30,733 nucleotides of DNA, taken from the IMG/VR virus record IMGVR_UViG_3300023297_000059, positions 1 through 30,733 of that record; one strand, 5' to 3'. The DNA is from a virus. This document shows, piece by piece, positions 14,894-20,916 of this stretch. The notes beneath the pieces are model-generated. The model was not told the DNA's origin and made no database searches. It was given only the letters and a program-made list of their open reading frames with translations. Within the stretch, counting starts at the first letter, position 1; each line of letters opens with the position of its first letter. A program made the position numbers and the translations under genes.

Positions 14894-15112
14894 ATGATTA
14901 AGAAAGAATACACTAGAGAAGATAAATTTGTAGATTTAGTAAACGATATTATCATTTTACTTGCCGATATCAGGAAAAATATACATAAGTCCATGAGTGG
15001 AAATAAAGCAGCAGCTAGGAAGGCAAGAGTCTTGCTTGTAAAGCTTGCAAAGAAAGGCAAATATTACCGAAGTCTTTCAATTATACATGTTCCAACGATC
15101 ACGAAAGGATAA
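14894..15112 (+). CDS. Hc1-like histone H1-family protein
   Basis: 72 residues with AGAGGA before the ATG. The core, residues about 13-60, resembles the N-terminal domain of chlamydial histone H1-like Hc1: FVDLVNDIIILLADIRKNI, then SGNKAAARKARVLLVKLAKK, then YYRSLSI. The family signature GNKAAA-x-R is followed by a basic helix; the long Lys/Ala tail of chlamydial Hc1 is absent. Hc1-type proteins bind and compact DNA. A separate promoter and position next to the origin suggest a role in phage DNA organisation, host nucleoid control or replication timing. The fold call rests on pattern recognition by eye. Confidence 0.65.
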   Translation: MIKKEYTREDKFVDLVNDIIILLADIRKNIHKSMSGNKAAARKARVLLVKLAKKGKYYRSLSIIHVPTITKG

Positions 15113-15117
15113 TAACC

Positions 15118-15207
15118 ATGCTGTTTTGTCTCCTAGGCGGCTTCCTTTACGTTGTCTTTGTCTGGGGGATATGTTTATTTGTTTCGCAACAATTGTTTAA
15201 AGATTGA
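15118..15207 (+). CDS. 29-residue single-pass membrane protein
   Basis: ATG 15118 is 5 nt after the Hc1-like stop, with AAAGGAT-A upstream. The product begins MLFCLLGGFLYVVFVWGICL and ends FVSQQLFKD. It is one hydrophobic helix with a short polar tail. Codon use and the ribosome site are acceptable, and there is no competing frame. A membrane peptide beside early genes could modulate host division, exclusion or lysis; the function is unknown. Confidence 0.5.
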   Translation: MLFCLLGGFLYVVFVWGICLFVSQQLFKD

Positions 15208-15355
15208 TGTTATTCAAAAGGGGGAAGGAAGGCTAATTAAATCCTCAAATTTGAAAGATAACGCCTAATCCATGAAAGTACATGGGTAATAATTAAAGCC
15301 TCAAAATAAGGCAGCAAACAGCCATTACGGCTATTTTAAAACAGGAGCAAAAACA
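15208..15355 (+). promoter_or_regulatory. Structured leader before the GTG-start gene
   Basis: 148 bp without a gene. It contains TCAAA/TTTGA, CCATG-aaagta-CATGG, GCCT...AGGC and AGCC-attac-GGCT followed by ATTTT. A second GCCT further upstream could compete for the same AGGC. A weak terminator or an mRNA leader structure is plausible; no known riboswitch was recognised. Confidence 0.3.
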
Positions 15356-15727
15356 GTGGAAAAACAGTGGAAAGATTCTAAGGAAGTAAGAGAAGCTAGT
15401 AAATGCATTAAAGAAGTAAGAACTTTTCTTTTAGGTGAAGGTAATTATAGGTTTAATTCAATTATATCAGCTTTAATAACATTGCTAGTTGAAGGACTAG
15501 ATAAAGTTAATATCGAAAAAGAAAGACAGTATCTATATTCTACTATCATAAAGAGTTTACTTGATAAAATGGAAAATGATGATTTGACCTATGATCCTAA
15601 AACGGCTAGTGAATTTTTTACAAGTACCATTTGTATCAATAACGTTGACGATGACGTTGATGACAGAGAGAAAAAAGTTAAAAAAGCACTAGAAGCTTTG
15701 CTAAATATTTTTAAAACAGTTGAGTAA
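15356..15727 (+). CDS. Hypothetical helical protein, GTG start
   Basis: 123 residues. GTG at 15356 is preceded by AGGAG at the right distance, which decides the start. The protein is soluble, charged and helical, with an acidic segment near residue 97 (NNVDDDVDDREKKVKKALEA). It is preceded by a structured leader and followed after 2 nt by the zinc-ribbon gene. No family is recognised. Confidence 0.6.
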   Translation: MEKQWKDSKEVREASKCIKEVRTFLLGEGNYRFNSIISALITLLVEGLDKVNIEKERQYLYSTIIKSLLDKMENDDLTYDPKTASEFFTSTICINNVDDDVDDREKKVKKALEALLNIFKTVE

Positions 15728-15729
15728 AC

Positions 15730-15951
15730 ATGCAAGAAGAAGAAGACGAAGAGAAGATATTTCATTTCGAACACGATGGCGAAGCAAGTGGTACGCTTAT
15801 ACCTTTTTGCCCTCACTGCTACAGGTATTGTCGTGCAGGTTATGACGATGGATCTATTACGTTAGGCAATAACGAAATAGATTGCGAGCATTGCGGTAAA
15901 AAATTCTGGTGTGAAGCCGATATTTCGTATTATTCACGGAGAGAGGAATAA
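15730..15951 (+). CDS. Small zinc-ribbon protein
   Basis: 73 residues. CPHC (Cys27, Cys30) and CEHC (Cys52, Cys55), with extra Cys34 and Cys61, form a two-knuckle zinc ribbon. The N-terminus is very acidic (MQEEEDEEKIFHFEHD). Such proteins bind nucleic acid or modulate RNA polymerase, but no specific role can be assigned. It lies immediately before the SpoVG-like gene. Confidence 0.7.
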   Translation: MQEEEDEEKIFHFEHDGEASGTLIPFCPHCYRYCRAGYDDGSITLGNNEIDCEHCGKKFWCEADISYYSRREE

Positions 15952-15952
15952 C

Positions 15953-16231
15953 ATGAAAATTACGTATTATCACAAAAACGACGATGGAGGGGCTAGGATT
16001 GCCTCCTTTGGCATATACATCCCGCAATGGCATATGACCATAAACAATCTCTCTGTCATCAAAGGGAAGTCTTCAGGCTGGTTTGTTACCTTGCCCTCGT
16101 TTAAAGATAAAGATACTCAAGAATGGTGCAAAACTGTTGAATTTGATAAAGATGACGGAGAAAGATTTATGAAAGCCGTTTGTGATGCCCTAGAACTATA
16201 TGCTAAAGTTCCAGGGGTAACTATTGTCTAA
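15953..16231 (+). CDS. SpoVG-like protein
   Basis: 92 residues from ATG 15953 (AGAGAGG upstream; an earlier in-frame ATG at 15911 lies inside the zinc-ribbon gene). The pattern ARIASFGIYIPQWHMTINNL, then SVIKGKSSGWFVTLPSFKDK, matches the SpoVG fold, where a strand pair carries the conserved V-x-GK and LPS elements. SpoVG relatives bind DNA or RNA; small phage versions are widespread but poorly understood. The stop overlaps the next start (TAATG). Confidence 0.65.
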   Translation: MKITYYHKNDDGGARIASFGIYIPQWHMTINNLSVIKGKSSGWFVTLPSFKDKDTQEWCKTVEFDKDDGERFMKAVCDALELYAKVPGVTIV

Positions 16232-16575
16232 TGAGATTTCAAAAGTTTAAAAAGTTTAAAAAGTTTGGCACGGCTACTACCAAATTCAAGAACGTGCCTA
16301 TTGTCATCGATGGTTTTCGCTTTGATTCAAAGCTTGAAGGTCGTTACTATCAACAGCTTAAGATTAGACAGAAAGCTAATGACATAAAGTACTTTTTACG
16401 CCAAGTCAGCATTCATCTTACTGGAAACATACGCTATGTTGTTGATTTCGTTATATTTGAGAATGATAATTCTGTAAGGTATATCGATTGCAAAGGCTTT
16501 GAAACCCCTGTTTTTTTGCTGAAGAAAAAACTTGTTGAAGCTGAGTACCCTATTCATATCGAGGTAGTAAAATGA
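16231..16575 (+). CDS. DUF1064 family nuclease, possible junction resolvase
   Basis: 114 residues. The very basic N-terminus (FQKFKKFKKFG) is followed by FDSKLEGRYYQQL (Glu36), a strand ending YVVDFVIF (Asp72) and YIDCKGFET (Asp86-x-Lys88), the PD-(D/E)XK core. The close YPIHIEVV is also typical of DUF1064, which is related to T7 endonuclease I. It probably cleaves branched DNA arising during replication and recombination. It is coupled to both neighbours by TAATG and ATGA overlaps. Confidence 0.75.
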   Translation: MRFQKFKKFKKFGTATTKFKNVPIVIDGFRFDSKLEGRYYQQLKIRQKANDIKYFLRQVSIHLTGNIRYVVDFVIFENDNSVRYIDCKGFETPVFLLKKKLVEAEYPIHIEVVK

Positions 16576-17039
16576 AAGCTTTTCCAAATATAGCATTCGA
16601 TTGGTTTAGGTCGTTAGATGGACGTATTACTAGTTTAGCTTACGAACACGCTCGTAACTCAACAACTTTGTGTATTGGTATCAGAATAGAAAAATATCGT
16701 AGCGTAGAGCGATATATCGATATTGTTGGCTATGTAGAAATTACACATAATAGCGAGATCCTAAACGTTGCCATACCTGCTACCATCGAAGCTTACGACA
16801 GACAGCAAACAAAGCATACCAAAGCAAAAAAACCTATCCATAAAAAAACAACAACAGACTACCCAGACAGCTTTAACGAAAGATCAAAATTTAAACCTTT
16901 TGAGCTTATTGGCTCGCTTTGGATGAAAGATCCTAACAATGTCGGTGTAAAAAAACCATATCGACTTCTTCATGTACAAAAAAATAATTGGAAGACTTGG
17001 CTGCTAGTAGATGATCCGTTACAACACAAAGGAAATTAA
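16572..17039 (+). CDS. Hypothetical protein
   Basis: 155 residues, two parts. Residues 1-80 are strand-rich (IDIVGYVEITHNSEILNVAI). After a Lys/Thr-rich linker (KHTKAKKPIHKKTTTDY), residues about 110-155 contain VKKPYRLLHVQKNNWKTWLL. It starts in ATGA overlap with the nuclease gene. The basic linker suggests nucleic-acid contact, but no family is recognised. Confidence 0.6.
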   Translation: MKAFPNIAFDWFRSLDGRITSLAYEHARNSTTLCIGIRIEKYRSVERYIDIVGYVEITHNSEILNVAIPATIEAYDRQQTKHTKAKKPIHKKTTTDYPDSFNERSKFKPFELIGSLWMKDPNNVGVKKPYRLLHVQKNNWKTWLLVDDPLQHKGN

Positions 17040-17042
17040 ACA

Positions 17043-17327
17043 ATGGCTAAATTCGGAACATTTGAAAAAGTGGATAGTTCCAATATGGAACATACCAAAG
17101 AATATGAACCCTGTTATTATCTTGAAGATAATAAGCTAACTACCCATGAAAGAGCTTTAGTAGAAAGTGGTCGTTTAATTGGTAGCAAAATGACTGATAC
17201 TACTATGAGACTTTGTATTGAATCTATTATTGAAAGTATTAAACTTGAAAAAAAAGAAGGAATTGAACCCTCAGAAATATTAAACAACCTAGAGCATACG
17301 CTAGTAAATTATATCTCCAAGGGTTAA
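17043..17327 (+). CDS. Hypothetical protein closing the rightward early operon
   Basis: 94 residues with AAAGGA before the ATG. It is soluble, with a helical second half (TTMRLCIESIIESIKLEKKE). It is the last rightward gene before a leftward cassette; its stop lies 4 nt from the end of the converging small gene at 17332. No family is recognised. Confidence 0.6.
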   Translation: MAKFGTFEKVDSSNMEHTKEYEPCYYLEDNKLTTHERALVESGRLIGSKMTDTTMRLCIESIIESIKLEKKEGIEPSEILNNLEHTLVNYISKG

Positions 17328-17331
17328 TTGT

Positions 17332-17436
17332 TTATCTATGTGAGTGCTTTTGCCTCAGCTCCATTGCTTTGAAATAAAAATAGCCGAGTAAAAAACCACT
17401 TGCCGTAAATCCGACATATATAAAAAAGTCTAACAT
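17332..17436 (-). CDS. 34-residue single-pass membrane protein
   Basis: The start at 17436 has AAAGGAG 7 nt upstream. The product begins MLDFFIYVGFTASGFLLGYF and ends in a positively charged tail (MELRQKHSHR), so an N-out/C-in single helix is likely. It follows the leftward 17539-17718 gene after a strong hairpin. The function is unknown. Confidence 0.55.
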   Translation of the reverse strand: MLDFFIYVGFTASGFLLGYFYFKAMELRQKHSHR

Positions 17437-17502
17437 ACTTATACTCCTTTTGTGGAAAGGTACACATACACCTTTTCACTATACTTTTTTCATTGTTTTT
17501 TT

Positions 17503-17534
17503 AGGGCGATTGATGTCTATAACTCAATCGCCCT
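17503..17534. terminator. Perfect 11-bp hairpin between small leftward genes
   Basis: AGGGCGATTGA pairs with TCAATCGCCCT around a 10-nt loop. On plus it is followed by CTTTCT, giving a moderate terminator for the rightward operon ending at 17327. On minus it is followed by an A-run, so leftward transcription may pass. Confidence 0.6.
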
Positions 17535-17538
17535 CTTT

Positions 17539-17718
17539 CTAAAGTGTTGTTACGCTTGGCACTACTTCTATCTCGTAACCTAACATTTTAATTAGCTCTA
17601 GTGTCTCTAGTGTTAACGTTATTTTGTTGGATATAGAGGCAAATATTTTCGCCTGCTCGCATACTGGGTAATACCAATCATTACCATATACGTTCTTGTG
17701 TTGTATTTGTATTTTCAT
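17539..17718 (-). CDS. Small hypothetical protein
   Basis: 59 residues; GAGGAGATATAAG stands directly before ATG 17718, and this ribosome site overlaps the stop of the upstream gene. The product is soluble, with YPVCEQAKIFASISNK in the middle and LELIKMLGYEIEVV near the end. Similar short proteins occur in phage accessory regions, but no family name can be given. It stops at TAG 17541-17539, just before the hairpin. Confidence 0.6.
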   Translation of the reverse strand: MKIQIQHKNVYGNDWYYPVCEQAKIFASISNKITLTLETLELIKMLGYEIEVVPSVTTL

Positions 17719-17719
17719 C

Positions 17720-18178
17720 TTATATCTCCTCTATGAGTAGCTCTGTTAAACCCCATTTATCAGCGTTTAACGAGTTTTCACCATTGAGGTTTGGATATTG
17801 AAAACACCATCGTTTACCAAACTTTTCAAACATCTTATCCCTCGTTTCGTTACAAGTTCCATGTATCTTAACATAATTTTTGTTGTATGGAATATGATCA
17901 ACCCCAAACGAAAAATACCAATTTTTGCTCTCTTCTTTATTAGTTTTAACTATTTCCACGCAATTATCTATAATTTCCCACGTTATACCATTATCATAAT
18001 CGTGTGATCCTTTCATGAGTTCTAATACCTCAATGCATTCATCTTTTGTTAAATCTTCGTATTCTTCTAAAATATCGCTTAGATACCACTTTATTTCCAT
18101 ATAAGGGTTTTCTGTATTTCTATCTCTAATTCCGTCCATTATTTTTACTCCTTTATTGGTTATATTTTCTGTTTTCAT
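17720..18178 (-). CDS. Hypothetical protein of the leftward cassette
   Basis: 152 residues from ATG 18178, chosen because AAAAGGAG lies 8 nt upstream. A further in-frame ATG at 18139 also has AAAGGAG, so two forms are possible. A start at 18220 is excluded because it would fall in the promoter -10. The acidic first half is helical (WYLSDILEEYEDLTKDECIE). The second half has a recognisable phage-type motif, KMFEKFGKRWCFQYPN. Its function is unknown; it heads a separate leftward transcript. Confidence 0.65.
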   Translation of the reverse strand: MKTENITNKGVKIMDGIRDRNTENPYMEIKWYLSDILEEYEDLTKDECIEVLELMKGSHDYDNGITWEIIDNCVEIVKTNKEESKNWYFSFGVDHIPYNKNYVKIHGTCNETRDKMFEKFGKRWCFQYPNLNGENSLNADKWGLTELLIEEI

Positions 18179-18218
18179 CTTAATAACTCCTTTTGCTGAG
18201 TATTTATTTATGATTATC

Positions 18219-18248
18219 ATTGTATAACAGGTTTACGTATTAAGTCAA
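18219..18248 (-). promoter_or_regulatory. Sigma70-like promoter of the leftward cassette
   Basis: Read on minus: TTGACT (18248-18243), 18-nt spacer, TACAAT (18224-18219). Transcription would start near 18212, 34 nt before the chosen ATG. Confidence 0.65.
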
Positions 18249-18272
18249 CAAGTTTACAAAATAAATTAATAA

Positions 18273-18301
18273 TTGACTCTACAAACCACAACGTGTTAAA
18301 A
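18273..18301 (+). promoter_or_regulatory. Possible promoter of the packaging operon
   Basis: TTGACT (18273-18278) is the mirror image of the minus -35. The -10 (TTAAAA, 17-nt spacer) is poor, so activation by a late regulator may be needed. The small terminase starts at 18337 with AAAGGGG upstream. Confidence 0.35.
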
Positions 18302-18336
18302 ACAAGGTATTACTAACCATATATAAAGGGGATATT

Positions 18337-18804
18337 ATGGCTAAGACTAAGCCTGCACCTAAAACTAAGGTAAAAAAAGTCATTGGAAGACCTGTTATTT
18401 ACACGAAAGATAAAATTGAGGAGCTAGCCAAGGATCTTATACAATGGTCAAACTTAGATGATAGTCTTGTATTGCGGGAATGGTGTTGCAATCACAATCG
18501 AGGGGATGACCTTTTCTATGAACTAAGAGAAAAAGAAAAACTATATAAAATAAGTACTTTTTCGCGTGCCGTTAATTATGCACGCACCAAGATAGGTAGT
18601 AGAAGAGAGAAGCTAGCAGGTGCAGAAGGGGGTCTAGATGCTGGTATTATTAGATCAACCCTCGCAAACTATGATAGAGAACACTTTAATAACATAAAAG
18701 AAATGAAAGCAGCAGGCGAAAAACAACAACAAGAACCTGTCATTGTTAAAGTCGTTAATTATAGTGATTCAAAAATAAAAAGTAAATCTAGCGGGGAAGA
18801 TTGA
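18337..18804 (+). CDS. terS: Terminase small subunit (probable)
   Basis: 155 residues. A basic N-terminus (KTKPAPKTKVKKVIGRPVIY) leads into a helical domain with KDKIEELAKDLIQW, EWCCNHNRG and the FSRAVNYARTKIGSRREKL segment. This follows the pattern of phage small terminases that recognise the packaging site. The C-terminus is Lys/Gln-rich. It is the first gene of the plus-strand packaging module; only a homing endonuclease separates it from the large terminase. Identity is supported by position plus pattern. Confidence 0.65.
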   Translation: MAKTKPAPKTKVKKVIGRPVIYTKDKIEELAKDLIQWSNLDDSLVLREWCCNHNRGDDLFYELREKEKLYKISTFSRAVNYARTKIGSRREKLAGAEGGLDAGIIRSTLANYDREHFNNIKEMKAAGEKQQQEPVIVKVVNYSDSKIKSKSSGED

Positions 18805-18859
18805 TCGTCTTTGGTGTGCCTTATCACGCACCCGCTTTTAATCTATAAGGAGATTAAGT

Positions 18860-19537
18860 ATGGGAAATTTAATTGATCTGACAGGTAAAAGATTTAATCG
18901 GTTATTGGTGCTAAAAAGAGCCCCTAATCGCGGTAGGTCTACAATGTGGTTCTGCCGATGTGATTGTGGAACAGAAAAGATGGTAGGTTCTAATGTGTTA
19001 ATCTTAGGAAGAACACAGAGTTGTGGATGTCTATGTCTTGAAATTAATTCTAAAAGAATGAAAGAAAATAATATTGGTCGTAAAACTCACGGACTAACCA
19101 ATCATCCTTTACGAGCTATTCGCAAGGCAATGATTGATCGGTGTTATAATAAAAACAATAAATTCTATCGCTGTTATGGTGGTAGGGATATTTTTGTTTG
19201 TGACGATTGGCGCAATTCTTTAGAATCTTTTTACAAATGGTCGATTGATTCAGGATGGAAAAAGGGATTGTCTATAGATCGTATCAATAATGATGGTGTT
19301 TATTGCCCTCAAAACTGCCAATGGATAACAGTTGGCGAAAACAGTAGAAAGCCAAGGACAATGCATAAAGGTAAACTTAAAGAGGGAATAACTGATTTTT
19401 CTATTAAAAATAAATTGCAACACAAAGTGGCTAGAAAATTACTTGATGGTGATTTTACAAGTTGTCAAATAAAAGAATATATCTCTTTAGATAGAACAGG
19501 TCGTAGGTTTTTTTGGAGGAAATTTGAAAGAAATTAA
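18860..19537 (+). CDS. Homing-type HNH endonuclease between terminase genes
   Basis: 225 residues with AAGGAG before the ATG. The N-terminal module LTGKRFNRLLVLKRA, CRCDCG (Cys32, 34, 36) and SCGC (Cys55, 57) is shared with the HNH protein at 10466. The central part YGGRDIFVCDDW, then GLSIDRINNDGVYCPQNCQW, is the typical phage homing-nuclease core. The insertion splits terS from terL, a frequent site for such genes. Its last codons contain the GGAGG used by terL. Confidence 0.85.
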   Translation: MGNLIDLTGKRFNRLLVLKRAPNRGRSTMWFCRCDCGTEKMVGSNVLILGRTQSCGCLCLEINSKRMKENNIGRKTHGLTNHPLRAIRKAMIDRCYNKNNKFYRCYGGRDIFVCDDWRNSLESFYKWSIDSGWKKGLSIDRINNDGVYCPQNCQWITVGENSRKPRTMHKGKLKEGITDFSIKNKLQHKVARKLLDGDFTSCQIKEYISLDRTGRRFFWRKFERN

Positions 19538-20876
19538 ACTTCCTGTATTTACTCCTCGTTGGTATCAAATTCCTCCAATGGAAGCATTGGATAGTGGTAT
19601 AAGGAATGTATTGTTAATTTTTGGTCGAAGGTCTGGTAAGGATGTCTTTGCAATAAATTATATGGCAAAAGAAATGGCACGTCATGTTGGCGTTTATTTT
19701 TATATTTTACCTTCATATGCACAAGGGAAAAAAGTCATTTGGGATTCTATAACAAATGACGGTTTTAAGATGCTCGATTATATTCCCCCTGAATTAAGAG
19801 CACATACTAATTCCCAGGAAATGAAAATAATATTGAGAAATGGTTCTGTATTTCAAATTATAGGTTCTCAGAATTATGACAGCCTAATGGGAACCAATCC
19901 TAGGATGGTCGTCTTTTCAGAATTTGCATTACAGGAAAAGAAGGCGTATGAGTATATTCAGCCTATACTTGCAGCCAACCCTAAAGCAGTGCAAATTATT
20001 GTTAGTACTCCTAGAGGGCACAATCATTTTTACGAACTCTACATGTACGCTAAAACTAGTAAATTATGGTATTGTGATCTTAAAACAAGCATTGAAACCG
20101 GTGTAGTTAGTGAAGAGTTTATTGAGCGTGAAAAGGAACGTGGGGTAGAAATAGACCATATTCGGCAAGAATATTATTGTGATTTTTCTCGCGGAATTTC
20201 AGGATCGTACTATGGTAGAGAGATAGACAAACTCGAGCTTGAAGAACGCATTATGTTTGTACCTTATGAACAAGATATGCCAGTACACGTAACCTTTGAC
20301 TTAGGTATGAATGATTTTACAGCTATAATATTTTGGCAAGTGTGCGGTCGTGAGATCCGTTATATAGACTACTACCAGAATCACAATCGAGGCTTAGAGT
20401 ACTATGCTCTAAAGATGAGAGACAAGCCCTATATATACGGTGACATATGGTTCCCTCATGACGGCAAGGTAAGAGAGCTAGGCAGTGGTATAAGTCGAGC
20501 AAAGAGATTTGAAGATCTCATGGGTATGACGGTTAATATAGTGCCCGATGTAGGACTACTTACAGGTATAGAATACGGTCGTAAACTATTCCATCGTCTA
20601 TTCATCGATGAGCAACATTGTGCCAAACCAAAAGACAAGGTAAACGGCATCGAGAAGGATTGCTTGCTTGATTGCCTAAGGAACTATCAAAAAGAGTGGG
20701 ACGACAAGCGGGAAGAATATAAAGACTTCCCCCGCAAAAGCAAGTGGAATCATGGGGCTGATACACATAGATATGTAGCGATAGTAGTAGAAAAGGATCT
20801 AATGACATCAAACAATGATAGTAGTGTATCGGAGATAGTAGAACTTAATAGGTTGCACCGTAAACGTAATATTTGA
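19524..20876 (+). CDS. terL: Terminase large subunit
   Basis: 450 residues, family length. Walker A is FGRRSGKDV (34-41). Walker B is MVVFSEF (128-134), with Ser where Asp is usual, a known variant, and the catalytic Glu present. The coupling motif is VSTPRG (159-164). The nuclease domain starts HVTFDLGMNDFTAIIFW (Asp258). It uses ATP to package DNA into the prohead and cuts the concatemer. The start is TTG 19524, with GGAGG upstream inside the endonuclease gene; no better start exists before the conserved PRWYQ segment. Confidence 0.92.
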   Translation: MKEIKLPVFTPRWYQIPPMEALDSGIRNVLLIFGRRSGKDVFAINYMAKEMARHVGVYFYILPSYAQGKKVIWDSITNDGFKMLDYIPPELRAHTNSQEMKIILRNGSVFQIIGSQNYDSLMGTNPRMVVFSEFALQEKKAYEYIQPILAANPKAVQIIVSTPRGHNHFYELYMYAKTSKLWYCDLKTSIETGVVSEEFIEREKERGVEIDHIRQEYYCDFSRGISGSYYGREIDKLELEERIMFVPYEQDMPVHVTFDLGMNDFTAIIFWQVCGREIRYIDYYQNHNRGLEYYALKMRDKPYIYGDIWFPHDGKVRELGSGISRAKRFEDLMGMTVNIVPDVGLLTGIEYGRKLFHRLFIDEQHCAKPKDKVNGIEKDCLLDCLRNYQKEWDDKREEYKDFPRKSKWNHGADTHRYVAIVVEKDLMTSNNDSSVSEIVELNRLHRKRNI

Positions 20877-20916
20877 TATCAGTAAAGATAAAGTTTGAAT
20901 TTAACAAGGGGTTGTA

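Noticed and set aside
18139-18220. Start of the leftward gene at 18220
   Set aside because: That ATG falls in the promoter -10 (18224-18219) and has no ribosome site.
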